A stretch of 64,000 nucleotides of DNA from Haloarcula nitratireducens (GCF_019599505.1 NZ_RKLT01000003.1:248001-312000), one strand, 5' to 3'; shown: positions 1-8,938, numbered from the stretch's first letter. The notes: generated by a model not told the origin, from the letters alone. Program-made: numbers and translations.

Positions 1-600
1 ATGTCTGAGCTGGACGCGACGGACGTTACCATCTTGGAGTTGCTCATGGAAGACGCCCGGCGGTCGTATCGCGAGATCGCGGAGGACGTCGGTCTCTCGC
101 CGCCGACCGTCTCGAATCGCGTGGACCGGCTGCGCGACCTCGGGATCGTCCAGGGGTTCACCGTCGAGGTGGACCGGACGGCGTTCTCCGGCGAGGACGA
201 GTGTCTCGTCGTCGTCGAGACGTCGTTCGAGGAGACCGAAGCCGTCTTCTCTCGGTTGCGGGACGCCGACGACGTCGAACACGTCTTTCGAACCGCCGAG
301 TCGACGGTAGTCGCCAAGGTGGTGTCGTCGCCGTCTGCGGTTCACGGGCTGTTGGGGGACGCGCTGAACGACGACCAAGTAACGGATTATCATATCGAGT
401 CGGTACTGGCGTCGGCGTGGCAGCCGCAACTCGGTGCCGACGAACTCGACGTCGAGTGTTCGATCTGCGGCAAGCGGATCACCGGCGACGGCGAGACGGT
501 CGAAGTCGATTCCGACGACACGTACCACGTCTGTTGTTCCGCGTGCGCCGAGAAGATCGCCGAACAGTACGAATCGCTCGAGGAAGGGCTCGGCGAGTAG
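1..600 (+). CDS. Lrp/AsnC-type winged-helix regulator with C-terminal TRASH metal-binding domain
   Basis: A 199-residue protein. The N-terminal ~55 residues form an AsnC-type winged helix (DARRSYREIAEDVGLS, then SPPTVSNRVDRL). An Lrp/RAM-like alpha/beta region follows, and the last ~45 residues are a TRASH-type metal site (CSICGKRI, then HVCCSACAEKI). Lrp/TRASH proteins of this build are known in haloarchaea as copper-responsive regulators (VNG1179C of Halobacterium salinarum). The next gene downstream encodes a Cys-rich copper-storage-type protein, which supports a copper-sensing role by context. The ATG is the first base of the window, so upstream promoter sequence cannot be seen and an extended start cannot be excluded. 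Confidence 0.85.
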   Translation: MSELDATDVTILELLMEDARRSYREIAEDVGLSPPTVSNRVDRLRDLGIVQGFTVEVDRTAFSGEDECLVVVETSFEETEAVFSRLRDADDVEHVFRTAESTVVAKVVSSPSAVHGLLGDALNDDQVTDYHIESVLASAWQPQLGADELDVECSICGKRITGDGETVEVDSDDTYHVCCSACAEKIAEQYESLEEGLGE

Positions 601-841
601 CGCCGCAACTCGAAGGTGGGTTTGAGACGCGAGTTTTACGAACCGGCCGTCGTCCGGTCCGCTATTTTTGAGTCGTAAACCGTCGTGCGCGAACGTCGGT
701 CCCATATCTCGGCCAACTCGACAGCATCCCGGGGAGTGGTGGGCTGAGAGCGGCGCTCGACGCGGAATCGCGCTCGTCGAAGCGAGGCCGACGATGATAG
801 CCACAACCCAGGAAAACGTGGCACCCCTCCTTCTACATGCA

Positions 842-1198
842 ATGTCACTCTCCGAGACGGTTTCCGAGATCGATCGACTCGACGACGAACAGCGCGAATG
901 CATCGAAATCTGTACCGAGGCCGCCGAGGTCTGTGAGTGGTGCGCCGACGAGTGCCTCGGCAGCGAGGACATGGAAGAGTGTGCCCGCCTCTGTCGGGAC
1001 GTCGCCGACATCGCGTCGCTGCACGCTCGGTTCATGGCGCGGGACTCGCAGTTCAGTTCGCAACTCGCCGAGGCCTGCGCGGACGCCTGCGAGGCGTGTG
1101 CCGACGAGTGCGAACAGCACGACGCCGACCACTGTCAGCTCTGTGCCGACGTGCTCCGAGAGTGCGCGGAGCACTGCCGCGACATGGCGAGCGCGTAA
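842..1198 (+). CDS. Four-helix Cys-rich copper-storage-type protein (DUF326/Csp-like)
   Basis: A 118-residue protein with 15 cysteines in CxxxC and CxxC spacings (ECIEIC, VCEWC, ACADACEACADEC, HCQLC, ECAEHC). Such spacing lines the core of DUF326/Csp four-helix bundles with Cu(I)-binding thiolates. There is no signal peptide, so it is probably the cytosolic (Csp3-like) type. The start was set at MSLSETV because the longer upstream frame is not haloarchaeal in composition. It follows a TRASH-domain Lrp regulator by 241 bp on the same strand, which suggests a copper sensing and storage pair. An eight-T tract lies about 50 bp after the stop. Metal specificity is inferred from the family. Confidence 0.85.
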   Translation: MSLSETVSEIDRLDDEQRECIEICTEAAEVCEWCADECLGSEDMEECARLCRDVADIASLHARFMARDSQFSSQLAEACADACEACADECEQHDADHCQLCADVLRECAEHCRDMASA

Positions 1199-1625
1199 GG
1201 CGAAACCGAACGCGTCGGCCGCTGGGTGCTCGTCCGCTGACGACAGACGCTTTTTTTTCGAACTGGAGCCGGATAGCCGGCGCTCTGTCGATCCTCCCAG
1301 TACGCTCCGGGGCCGCGAAACGGCGTCGCACGACGCGGTAGCGATATCCGTCCGGCGGAAACGACGCGGAACGGGGACGCCGTCAGTCGACGCCTGTGCC
1401 TGTCCCCTTTCTGGCTCTGTCCCGTCCCGGCGGGGTTCTCTCCCTCTTTGACGCCGAGGTAGACGAGCGCGACGTCGCGAGTCGATAGACAGGGAATCGT
1501 CGGCCGGCCGGTTCTTGTACAGCTTCGGTTACCGTTCCGAAGCCCGCGGCGACGGAGACGTCGGTATCGAAACCGTCGGCAGTAACGTCCCCGGAGAAGC
1601 GTTCAGCGGTCCGTCTACCGACCGA
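1199..1625. other. Intergenic region without a supported gene
   Basis: About 430 bp between the copper-storage-type gene and the convergent small membrane protein. Apart from the T-tract near its left end I see no tRNA-like fold or convincing TATA box, and no frame with haloarchaeal protein composition. The open frames crossing it are Arg-rich and look like shadows. Confidence 0.5.
1251..1258 (+). terminator. Poly-T tract downstream of the Cys-rich copper protein
   Basis: Eight consecutive T residues about 50 bp after the stop of the DUF326-type gene, with no convincing hairpin before them. Oligo-T tracts are the usual archaeal transcription-termination signal. Confidence 0.5.
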
Positions 1626-1877
1626 CTAGAGGGTCGTCCCGCGAGCGACGCAGTACATGAGCACGACTCCGGTCCCGACGGCGAGGACGAACTGGCCGAG
1701 GACGGAGAAGAGAGCGCCGAGGGCCGAACTGCCGAACAGGAAGAAGGCGAGCGCGTAGGGGACGAGCGCGACGCCGACGAACGCGGCGATGAGTTTGGCG
1801 AGCGGCAGCGCTTCCCGCAGCAACTGCGTCGTCTTCAGTTCGCCCGTCGCGGAGTCGATGAACGGTCGGCGAGGCAT
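1626..1877 (-). CDS. Small two-helix membrane protein, function unknown
   Basis: An 83-residue protein with a short polar N-terminus (MPRRPFID) and two hydrophobic segments at about residues 28-50 and 55-78. No family is recognised with certainty. It is convergent with the upstream copper gene and lies downstream of the asparagine-synthase-like gene on the same strand, 137 bp away. The composition is typical of haloarchaeal membrane proteins, so the frame looks real. Confidence 0.6.
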   Translation of the reverse strand: MPRRPFIDSATGELKTTQLLREALPLAKLIAAFVGVALVPYALAFFLFGSSALGALFSVLGQFVLAVGTGVVLMYCVARGTTL

Positions 1878-2014
1878 TCACCTGGGAGTTCCGAGCCACT
1901 CGTAAGTATTGCTCGGTCCCGAGCGAGGACGGACCGAGAAACGGACGGTCGGTCGCGTGCGGCGTTACCGCGCCGGTGCGGCAAGCGGTAGACGATGTAG
2001 CCGACGCCGTCGGT

Positions 2015-3937
2015 CTAGTCCACTCTGCCGCTACCGTCCGTCCGGGCGGAGTGAGCCGACTCCTGACGAGAGGACGGTTCCGAGGGGGAGAGCGAGCGGT
2101 CGCTTCCGTCGTCGATGCGGTCGAGGAGCGGCATGTTGAGGAAAGTGGCGAGCGTGTACAGGTCCTTCATCCGATCCTCGCCGCGACAGTGGGCCTCGTA
2201 GCACTCGACGACGCCGTCCCAGTCGAGGAACGGGAGCTCTCGGATCCGCTCTTCGTTCGCGTCGATGGTGTCGCGGATGAACGAGTTGTTCCGGATGAGG
2301 TTGTTGTGGTCCGTCCACGGGCCGCGCGTCCAGTGAGCGCGCGCCGGGTCCGACCGGAGATGCGTGTCCGCGAACGAGAGCGCGATGTTGCTCGTCCAGT
2401 TGAGCGCGAACGGATAGCGGATCGGAAAGAGACCGCGACCGTGCGGAATCTCGGCGAGCGGGGGCGAGAGCTTCGCCGTCGCCCTGTTGATGAGGTCGCC
2501 CCGCAGGAAGTGCTCGGCGGGGATCTTCAGGAACAGGTCGATGAGGCGGTTGTCGAGGAACGGCGTCCCCGAAGGGATGAACTGCGCCGTCGCGTAGAGG
2601 AAGAACTGGGACGCGCTGTTGGTGACCGGATAGCGCTTACAGACCGTCGCCTCTCTGAGCGAGCGGTACTCGACGCCGTGATCGACGAGAGAATCGCCCC
2701 GTCTGGTGACGTTCTCGGCGTAGATCTCTTCGGTACTTCGCGGCGACCGGAGGTAGGACGGTTTGCTCTTGGCCCGCTCCCCGATGAGCGCGTCGAGGTC
2801 TTCGAATCGGCGCTCGACCGGGAGGTCGAACGACCCCGCCGGTCCGAGGTCGATGTCCGCCGTCGGGAGGTCGTCGCCCTTGAACAGCGTGTCGCCGTAG
2901 TGTCCGGTCAGCAGCATATCACACTCCGATCGCAGTCGGTCCGCGAAGCCGCCGGCGTGGTTCTGGTTGAAGTAGCCGACGAAGTTCGATCGCTTCGACT
3001 CCCGCTCGAGGGCCTCCGCCTGATAGTCCTCGCCGCGTTTGAGCAACTGGAAGTCGATACCGACGGCGTCGGCCACGCGTTCGGCGATTCTGGCCTCTCG
3101 GTTTCGCCACTCGTTGAGGTGGAACCCCGTCACCGGGACGTCCAGCGAGTCGAGGGCGGCGAGAACGAGTCGCGAGTCGCTGCCGCCGCTCAACAGGAGT
3201 CCGTAGTCCGTCTCCGAGTCGGCGGTCCAGTCGGCGACGACGTCCTTCATCGTCTCAGCCAGTTGCTCGGCCAGTTGCTCCGCCGAGGCGTCGACCGGGT
3301 CGTACACCGGTTCCCAGTAGCGCTCGGTCGTCGTCTCACCGGTATCGACGTCGACGGAGACGACGCTCCCGGGGTGGACCTTCTCGACGCCGCGCAGCGG
3401 CGTCTTGACCCCGTACGTCTGTTTCATCGAGAAGTACTCCGTGAGGTAGTCGAGATCGAAGTCGGTATCGACGGCCGGGTGGAGCGGAAGCGACTGGATG
3501 TTCGTAGAGAAGACGACGCCGTCGTCGGTTTCGTAGTAGTGGATGGGACGCGTCCCGAGCCGGTCAGAGAGCAGTAGGAGATCGCCGCGGGCTCGGTCGT
3601 AGATGACGCCGGTGAAGTTCCCGTTCACCCCCGACAGAAACGACGTGCCGTCGGCGGCGTACCGTTCGGCGCAGTAGGCCGCACCGTCGGTCTCGACGGT
3701 GACGTACCCGTCGTCGGTCTCGTCGCCCCAGACGTCGCCCCAGAGCCAGACGGCGACGTCGCCGTCGGCGGCGGTTGCCGGTTTATCACCGGTCTCGCCG
3801 GGATGACGAACGCTCGCGACGGCGACTCTGTCGTCGCTAAACGCGTCCCGGTGATCGCTATCGTTATACTCGATATCGGCAGCGAGCGCCTCCGCCGAGA
3901 GCGGGGAGACGCCGGTAGCGCCGCAAAGACCAACCAT
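2015..3937 (-). CDS. Asparagine-synthase-like ATP pyrophosphatase, without N-terminal Cys nucleophile
   Basis: A 640-residue protein with the two-domain architecture of the asparagine synthetase superfamily. The N-terminal region resembles class II glutamine amidotransferases. The C-terminal synthetase domain carries a PP-loop (LLLSGGSDSRLVL, about residues 242-254) for ATP binding and substrate adenylation. The protein starts MVGLCG instead of MCG, so the catalytic Cys that must become residue 1 after Met removal is missing and glutaminase activity is unlikely. The start was chosen because a TATA-like element lies about 27 nt upstream and because the residues before it are not conserved-looking. 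Substrate unknown; an ammonia-dependent amidation or another carboxyl activation is possible. Confidence 0.75.
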   Translation of the reverse strand: MVGLCGATGVSPLSAEALAADIEYNDSDHRDAFSDDRVAVASVRHPGETGDKPATAADGDVAVWLWGDVWGDETDDGYVTVETDGAAYCAERYAADGTSFLSGVNGNFTGVIYDRARGDLLLLSDRLGTRPIHYYETDDGVVFSTNIQSLPLHPAVDTDFDLDYLTEYFSMKQTYGVKTPLRGVEKVHPGSVVSVDVDTGETTTERYWEPVYDPVDASAEQLAEQLAETMKDVVADWTADSETDYGLLLSGGSDSRLVLAALDSLDVPVTGFHLNEWRNREARIAERVADAVGIDFQLLKRGEDYQAEALERESKRSNFVGYFNQNHAGGFADRLRSECDMLLTGHYGDTLFKGDDLPTADIDLGPAGSFDLPVERRFEDLDALIGERAKSKPSYLRSPRSTEEIYAENVTRRGDSLVDHGVEYRSLREATVCKRYPVTNSASQFFLYATAQFIPSGTPFLDNRLIDLFLKIPAEHFLRGDLINRATAKLSPPLAEIPHGRGLFPIRYPFALNWTSNIALSFADTHLRSDPARAHWTRGPWTDHNNLIRNNSFIRDTIDANEERIRELPFLDWDGVVECYEAHCRGEDRMKDLYTLATFLNMPLLDRIDDGSDRSLSPSEPSSRQESAHSARTDGSGRVD

Positions 3938-3960
3938 GCGCTGGCTAGTTCTCGGGCGGT

Positions 3961-3970
3961 ATTTATTATG
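3961..3970 (-). promoter_or_regulatory. TATA-like box of the asparagine-synthase-like gene
   Basis: Read on the minus strand the site is CATAATAAAT, centred about 27 nt upstream of the ATG at 3937. That spacing fits a leaderless haloarchaeal transcript. Confidence 0.5.
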
Positions 3971-4136
3971 GTGTTGCTCAGAGGCCGCGACGTATCTTAG
4001 CCGGACGATAATCCCCCTGTAACAGTCGGAACGGCGGAATCGAACAACGGACGACCGCGGCCCGCTACCCGTGACTGACCGCCTCGGGAAGGCGATGAAA
4101 CCGTTTCGTGGCAACGTTTCTCACTACCGGTATCTC

Positions 4137-4142
4137 TATATA
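4137..4142 (+). promoter_or_regulatory. TATA box of the small zinc finger gene
   Basis: TATATA lies 25-30 nt upstream of the ATG at 4167, the spacing of a leaderless transcript. This supports the short 59-residue reading of the gene over the longer open frame. Confidence 0.6.
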
Positions 4143-4166
4143 CTGTTGTGCTATACCATAGCATGT

Positions 4167-4346
4167 ATGGCTACCACCCCGAGTGGTGACGACATGTTCG
4201 ACGACTTCCTCTCACAGCGCGGTCACGACGTCGAGGAGACCGGTTGGGAGGAGAGCTACAACAAGAAACAGTGTCCCGACTGTGGCGGTATTCACGAGAC
4301 GGCCGCGAGCGAGTGCTCGGTGTGTGGGTGGACACCGGTAAACTGA
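4167..4346 (+). CDS. HVO_0416-type small zinc finger protein
   Basis: A 59-residue protein with two CPxCG-type knuckles near its C-terminus (CPDCGGIH and CSVCGW) that should bind one Zn ion. The acidic N-terminal half contains MFDDFLSQRG and WEESYNKKQCPDCG, which match my recollection of the HVO_0416 family of haloarchaeal microproteins. The longer frame from 4071 is rejected because a TATA box sits inside it. Function is unknown; small CPxCG proteins in Haloferax have been linked to motility, biofilm and stress phenotypes. Confidence 0.8.
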   Translation: MATTPSGDDMFDDFLSQRGHDVEETGWEESYNKKQCPDCGGIHETAASECSVCGWTPVN

Positions 4347-4552
4347 ACGGGGACGTGGGGTAGGCGGCTTTTCCTTCGACGACCGGACAGCGACGCGACT
4401 GTCGGCGTCGCGAGCGGTACTGCGCGGGACGACGCCGCACTGCCGAGAATACCGGCTGCCAGCCAGCGGTCGCGAACTCGGCCGCGAAAGCGGTCACTCC
4501 GACCGGAGCCAGTGATCGGCCGCGACTGAGGAAAGGAAAGAGAGGACGGGAC

Positions 4553-5053
4553 TCACAGCGCGTCGAGCGACGCGCGCAGGAACATCCCGACGAGGAGATG
4601 ACGGTACGCCGCTCGTTCGATCTGTGCCCCCGCGTCGGCGGCGTCGTCGATGAGATACTGTTTCGTCTGTACCAGTTCGTGCATCGTGAGCGTCCCGTCC
4701 GCTTCGAGGTCGTGCAGACGCGGGTAGACGGTCCCCGGACTCAGTTGCGCATCGAAGAGCCGCGAGAGGTCGTCCATGAGACCGGTCCCGTGGGTGCCAC
4801 CGTCGGACAGCGCGATCAGCGCGAGCAGGATCTCGTCCAGGCTCTGGGTCACGAGCCCGTCGTCGACGGCGAGGTCGCCGTCGGCGACGTCGTCGATGAC
4901 CGAAGTCAACAGCGACTCCGGGATGGCGTCACGACTGGCAGTATCACTGTTCGATCGCGGGTCGTCGACCGTTTCGAGGGGGGTCAGTCGCTCGTCGGGT
5001 CGATCGCCCATCGCCTTGCCCGTCGTCACGCGACGGAGGTTGTCTCCAGACAT
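4553..5053 (-). CDS. PadR-like winged-helix transcriptional regulator
   Basis: A 166-residue protein whose C-terminal half is a PadR-like winged helix (LDEILLALIALSDGG, SPGTVYPRLHDLEADG), followed by a helical tail. The N-terminal ~60 residues are acidic and low in complexity. A GGTGAG element lies just before two consecutive ATG codons (5056 and 5053), so this gene probably has a leadered transcript with SD-assisted start. A TATA-like sequence lies about 50 nt upstream. It is divergent from the winged-helix/membrane pair at 5159-5860, with only ~105 bp between the starts, so control of that pair is possible but unproven. Confidence 0.75.
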   Translation of the reverse strand: MSGDNLRRVTTGKAMGDRPDERLTPLETVDDPRSNSDTASRDAIPESLLTSVIDDVADGDLAVDDGLVTQSLDEILLALIALSDGGTHGTGLMDDLSRLFDAQLSPGTVYPRLHDLEADGTLTMHELVQTKQYLIDDAADAGAQIERAAYRHLLVGMFLRASLDAL

Positions 5054-5099
5054 CATCTCACCTGAGCGGAATCCGCACTCGACCGTACCGGCGATACCG

Positions 5100-5109
5100 G
5101 CATATAAAC
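5100..5109. promoter_or_regulatory. TATA-like element between divergent PadR and winged-helix genes
   Basis: The sequence GCATATAAAC can be read as a TATA element in either direction. It lies about 50 nt from the starts on both sides (5053 minus, 5159 plus). Which gene it serves cannot be decided from sequence. Confidence 0.35.
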
Positions 5110-5158
5110 CTACCAGCGTTTTCGGAGCGTGAAACAACCCCCGCGCTCGAAAACGCTT

Positions 5159-5536
5159 ATGGTACCTGACGCGAACGCATCAACAGTGGCAGAGGACGAG
5201 AGCATCGAGGAGATTCTCGACACTATCGGGGACCAGCACGCTCGCCGGGTGCTGGCGGCGATCAGTCGCCAGCCGCACTCAGCGAAGGAGCTCGCAGAGA
5301 CGTGTGACCTCTCCCTGCCGACGGTGTACCGGCGGATCGAACTGCTCGACGAGTACGACCTGATCACCGACCGGACGCTCATCGCGGACGACGGCAACCA
5401 CTACAAGGTGTACGAATCGAACTTCGAGTCGACCGTCATCTCGCTGGAAGACGAGGAGTACAAGGTCCGCATCTACCGCGAAGAGAACCTGCCCGATCGG
5501 TTCAGCCAGCTGTGGGACGAGCTGAACCCGGAGTGA
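5159..5536 (+). CDS. ArsR-like winged-helix regulator (first of two paralogous copies)
   Basis: A 125-residue protein dominated by an ArsR-type winged helix: GDQHARRVLAAISRQP, then SAKELAETCDLSLPTVYRRI, then a wing with YKVYESNF. A beta-strand and helix tail ends in LWDELNPE. It is clearly paralogous to the regulator at 62104-62442, sharing the helix-turn-helix order, the YRRI recognition helix and the KVY wing. Twenty-four bp after its stop begins a three-helix membrane protein that is also paralogous to the partner of the second copy. The ATG at 5159 was chosen; a GTG at codon 10 is an alternative. The two genes are probably co-transcribed. Confidence 0.8.
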   Translation: MVPDANASTVAEDESIEEILDTIGDQHARRVLAAISRQPHSAKELAETCDLSLPTVYRRIELLDEYDLITDRTLIADDGNHYKVYESNFESTVISLEDEEYKVRIYREENLPDRFSQLWDELNPE

Positions 5537-5560
5537 CCCGATGAGAGAGAACCCGAGAGG

Positions 5561-5860
5561 ATGACTGACGGCGTCGCGATCGCCCGCGGGGCACTCGTAC
5601 TGATGCGGATGGTCGTCTTCGGGCTGACGCTCGGTATCACGCTCATCAGTTTCCAGGCCTACCGCAAACGCCCCTCCGAGCGGCTGCAGTACGCGTTCGT
5701 CGGCTTCGCCTTCATCAGCATGGGCGTCGCCATCACCAGCGTCATCACGCAGTTGAGCGCCGGCGAAGTGAGTCCGTTCGAGCAGGTGTTCTTCCAGATG
5801 GCTGAGACGATCCCTTTCATCATCGGCTTCGCGATGCTGTACGTCTCCCTGTATCGATAG
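5561..5860 (+). CDS. DUF7521-like three-helix membrane protein
   Basis: A 99-residue protein with three hydrophobic segments, at about residues 10-30, 42-65 and 76-96. The short basic loop between helices 1 and 2 reads YRKRPSERLQYAF. It follows the winged-helix regulator in the same direction after 24 bp. The same pairing recurs at 61744-62442, so a regulator plus small membrane sensor module is a reasonable inference. The family name is from memory and moderately sure; molecular function is unknown. Confidence 0.7.
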   Translation: MTDGVAIARGALVLMRMVVFGLTLGITLISFQAYRKRPSERLQYAFVGFAFISMGVAITSVITQLSAGEVSPFEQVFFQMAETIPFIIGFAMLYVSLYR

Positions 5861-5904
5861 CCCGGAAATCGCGGCTATTTTCCGCCGCTCTCCAAAGCAC
5901 GTGG

Positions 5905-5910
5905 TTTATT
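5905..5910 (+). promoter_or_regulatory. TATA-like box of the UvrD-type helicase gene
   Basis: TTTATT lies 26-31 nt upstream of the ATG at 5936, supporting that start and a leaderless mRNA. Confidence 0.5.
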
Positions 5911-5935
5911 GCGTCGGGGGCCTAGTATAGGTGCA

Positions 5936-7777
5936 ATGACTGATTCGACCACCGAGGTCGTCCGCCTGTTCGGTGGGCCGGGAAGCGGGAAGACGACGGC
6001 GCTGCTGGACCGCGTCGAGGAGATACTCGAAGACGACGACGTCGACTTCCGCGACGTGCTGGTCGTCTCCTACACGCGTGCCGCGGCCGCAGAGATCCGC
6101 GAGCGACTGGCCGAGCGACTGGGCCTCACGCCGCGCGCGCTTCGGGGCAACGTCTGTACGATGCACGCGAAGGCGTACGAGCTGCTGAACCTCTCGCGCG
6201 GCGACGTGGTCGGCGAAGACGACAAGGAGGAGTTCTGCGACCAGTTCGGCATCGAGTACGAGGACGAATACGAGGGCTCCCGGCGGCGCTCGGCCCGGTC
6301 GACGACGCTCGGGAACAAGATCATCGCCACGAGCCAGTGGCTCCAGCGGACCCGCCGCGACGTGGCCGACTGGTACGACGTCCCCTTCAAGTGGGACGAG
6401 GAGGAAGTCCGGCTCCCCCCCGAGATCGACGACAACGCCCAGACCGGTAACAAGTACACGCCGACGTGGCCCACCGACGACGACCGGGTGGACGTGCCCA
6501 ACGCCATCCGCGGCTGGCGCACCTACAAGGGCGACAACGACGTCATCGGCTTCGCGGACATGCTCGAACGGGTCGCCCAGCGTTCCCTGCTTCCCAACGT
6601 CGACTACCTCATCATCGACGAGTTCCAGGACATCACGACGCTGCAGTACGACGTCTACGAGGAGTGGAAACCCCACATGAAGCGGGTCCTCATCGCCGGC
6701 GACGACGACCAGGTCGTCTACGCCTGGCAGGGCGCGGACCCCGACCTCCTCTTAGAGGAGGACGTCACGCAGGACGAGATTCTGCCCAACTCCTATCGGC
6801 TCCCCTCGCGAATCCTGAACGTCGTCAACCGCGAGGTGCGCCACATCGAGAAGCGCCAGGAGAAGGACCTCAACCCGCGCAAGGAGGGCGGCCGCGTCGA
6901 GGCGGTCCAGAACCCCTCGATGTTCGACCTCGCGCGCAACGTCAAGGGCACCATCGAGCAGTCCGACGAGACGGTGATGGTGCTGTTCCGGGCGCGCTAT
7001 CAGATGTTCCAGTTCATCGACGAGTTCATCGACGACGGCATCCCCTTCTCCTGTCTGACCGACCAGCGGATGTGGACCGACCGGCTCAGCCAGTACGTCC
7101 GGGCCGTCGAGTCCGTCCAGGACGACGAACCGCTGTCGGTGCTCGAAGCGCGCCGACTCGCGGACATGCTCGTCGACTCCGCGTTCGGGACCGGCGAGCG
7201 CGACGACTTCTTCGACGCCTTAGAGGACATCGAGGAGTCCCACGAGGCCGACGACATCGCCGAGATCGAGATCGAACCCGACGTGGTCACCGACCACGTC
7301 CCGTTCGTCCCCGACGACGCGTCCGCGGGCGACATGCTCCGGAAGGTGACCAACTTCCAGCAGCGCAGCGTCGACGCCTACTTCAAGGGCGACTACCGCG
7401 GGATGGACGCCGACCGGGTCCGACTGGGGACCATCCACTCCGCGAAGGGCCGCGAGGCCGACCACGTCTTCGTCGGGACGGACCTCACCGAGAAGGTGGT
7501 CGAGCAGATGGCCGCGACGGTCGACCAGCAGGGCATCGATATCCCCAGCGTCGACGAGTTCACGAAACACACCAGCCCGGTTCCGACCCTGACCGACAAC
7601 GAACGCCGCGTCTTCTACGTCGGGATGTCCCGAGCGCGTGAGCGACTCGTGCTGATGGAGAACCTCGTCGACGGCGCGCCGACCCTGCCCATCGACGTGC
7701 TGCTGGAGAACGCGCCGAGCGACCGGTCCATCGACGAACTGCTCGACGAGGCCGGCGAGACCGTCGTCGCCGACTGA
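5936..7777 (+). CDS. UvrD/Rep-type superfamily 1 DNA helicase
   Basis: A 613-residue SF1A helicase with the motifs in order: Walker A GPGSGKTTAL near residues 12-21, motif Ia VVSYTRAAAAEI, motif II IIDEFQDIT, motif III GDDDQVVYAWQGA, motif IV NSYRLP, motif V TIHSAKGREADHVFV and motif VI VFYVGMSRARERL. It should unwind DNA 3'-5' using ATP, in repair or removal of protein roadblocks. It lacks the C-terminal extensions of bacterial UvrD and has a His-rich-free acidic insert near residue 430. The start at MTDSTTEV is supported by a TATA-like box. It stands alone; the next gene is convergent. Confidence 0.9.
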   Translation: MTDSTTEVVRLFGGPGSGKTTALLDRVEEILEDDDVDFRDVLVVSYTRAAAAEIRERLAERLGLTPRALRGNVCTMHAKAYELLNLSRGDVVGEDDKEEFCDQFGIEYEDEYEGSRRRSARSTTLGNKIIATSQWLQRTRRDVADWYDVPFKWDEEEVRLPPEIDDNAQTGNKYTPTWPTDDDRVDVPNAIRGWRTYKGDNDVIGFADMLERVAQRSLLPNVDYLIIDEFQDITTLQYDVYEEWKPHMKRVLIAGDDDQVVYAWQGADPDLLLEEDVTQDEILPNSYRLPSRILNVVNREVRHIEKRQEKDLNPRKEGGRVEAVQNPSMFDLARNVKGTIEQSDETVMVLFRARYQMFQFIDEFIDDGIPFSCLTDQRMWTDRLSQYVRAVESVQDDEPLSVLEARRLADMLVDSAFGTGERDDFFDALEDIEESHEADDIAEIEIEPDVVTDHVPFVPDDASAGDMLRKVTNFQQRSVDAYFKGDYRGMDADRVRLGTIHSAKGREADHVFVGTDLTEKVVEQMAATVDQQGIDIPSVDEFTKHTSPVPTLTDNERRVFYVGMSRARERLVLMENLVDGAPTLPIDVLLENAPSDRSIDELLDEAGETVVAD

Positions 7778-7825
7778 AATCGCGTCTCGCTTCCGTTTTC
7801 GCCGTAGACCGGGTTTCGCCCGCCT

Positions 7826-8938
7826 CTATTCGTCGACCGTCCCACCGTCGAGGTAGTACGCCGTCTTGTCCCGCGTCGAGCGGGCGATCTTCGTGAACTC
7901 GACCACTCGACGGTCGCCCTCTCGCTCGTCGCGCTCGACGGCCAGTTTCAGCCCCTTATCGCGGAAGTGCGAGAGCAACGCCTCGACGACGGCGGGGTCG
8001 GCGCGGACGGTGTGGGTATCGCCGACCGCCTCGCCCGCCTCGACGGCCCGGACGGTTTCGACGGCGGGTAGCAGGATCGACTCGCCGAGTTTCCGCGCCC
8101 GTTCGCGGGCTTCCTCGGGAGATTCGCCGAACTCGACGGCCTGAAACGCCTCTCGCATGACACGGGTGAAGAGGAAGTCCCGGCCGTAGTCAAAGGGGAG
8201 GCCGAAGGCGTGTTCGAGGTCCGAGCGGTGGATGGCGCTGGTGGTGTGCTTCAGCGCTCGCTCGCCGTCGACCGATTTGAGGACGATTCCCTCTCGACCC
8301 CGCGCGTCGAGGTCACGAATCGTCTCGATGGCCGCTTCGGCGGCGGCCTCGGGTGCGAACGTCCCGTAGTGGCTGACCGAAGCGACCCCGTACTCGGCGC
8401 AGCACTCGCGGCGGCGGGGGACGTCCATCGGGTCGCCAGTCTCGCGGTGGCGGACGTCGAAGACGTAGAACGCCGCCTCCTCGACCTCCGGGTAGTCGTG
8501 TTCCGTGTAGGGGTTCTCCGGGCCGACCAGTTCCCCACAGAGCACCTGCTCCGGGTAGTCGGCGAAGAAGTCGCCGAGGTCGAGCAGTTCCCCGACCTTC
8601 GCAGTGGTGTACGGACAGACGAAGCCGCTTCGGGTGAACGCCAGCAGGTCGCCGTCGATGCGGGCGAGACGGACGTTGTAGCCGTCGAGTTTCTCCTCGA
8701 CGGCGACCGGCCCCTCGAAGTGCGCCTCGACCGCGGGTTCCAACACGAGGGCGCGGGGGATCGAGGGGTACCCCCGGACGACCACGTCGTCGAAGATGGC
8801 GGTGCCGCGTTCGACGCCGTGACGGGCGTCCGGGAGATGCCGGTAGGACCGCCCGCGGAACCACTCGCGGTCGAAGTGTTCCAGTAAGTCTTCGGCGTCG
8901 GTGTCGAGGTCGAACACCGCTGCCCAGTCCCGAACCAT
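7826..8938 (-). CDS. Archaeal ATP-dependent RNA ligase (Rnl3-type)
   Basis: A 370-residue nucleotidyltransferase. The adenylated lysine lies in [11 protein letters not shown] (motif I, about residue 85). Downstream come FTRSGF (motif Ia region), [11 protein letters not shown] (motif III/IIIa), REGIVLKS (motif IV) and ALKHTT (motif V). Length and motif spacing fit the archaeal Rnl3 family (Pab1020/MthRnl), dimeric enzymes that ligate or circularise RNA. It is divergent from its usual neighbour, the PIN-domain RNA ligase partner, with 73 bp between the two starts. The start at MVRDWAAV was preferred because the longer frame runs into the partner gene. Confidence 0.9.
   Translation of the reverse strand: MVRDWAAVFDLDTDAEDLLEHFDREWFRGRSYRHLPDARHGVERGTAIFDDVVVRGYPSIPRALVLEPAVEAHFEGPVAVEEKLDGYNVRLARIDGDLLAFTRSGFVCPYTTAKVGELLDLGDFFADYPEQVLCGELVGPENPYTEHDYPEVEEAAFYVFDVRHRETGDPMDVPRRRECCAEYGVASVSHYGTFAPEAAAEAAIETIRDLDARGREGIVLKSVDGERALKHTTSAIHRSDLEHAFGLPFDYGRDFLFTRVMREAFQAVEFGESPEEARERARKLGESILLPAVETVRAVEAGEAVGDTHTVRADPAVVEALLSHFRDKGLKLAVERDEREGDRRVVEFTKIARSTRDKTAYYLDGGTVDE

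Noticed and set aside
1515..1991. Acidic plus-strand frame of 158 codons
   Set aside because: Antisense to the small membrane protein at 1626-1877, whose hydrophobic pattern is much more gene-like.
1976..3577. Long plus-strand open frame (533 codons)
   Set aside because: It is the antisense shadow of the asparagine-synthase-like gene, Val/Arg-rich with no motif. High GC makes such shadows common.
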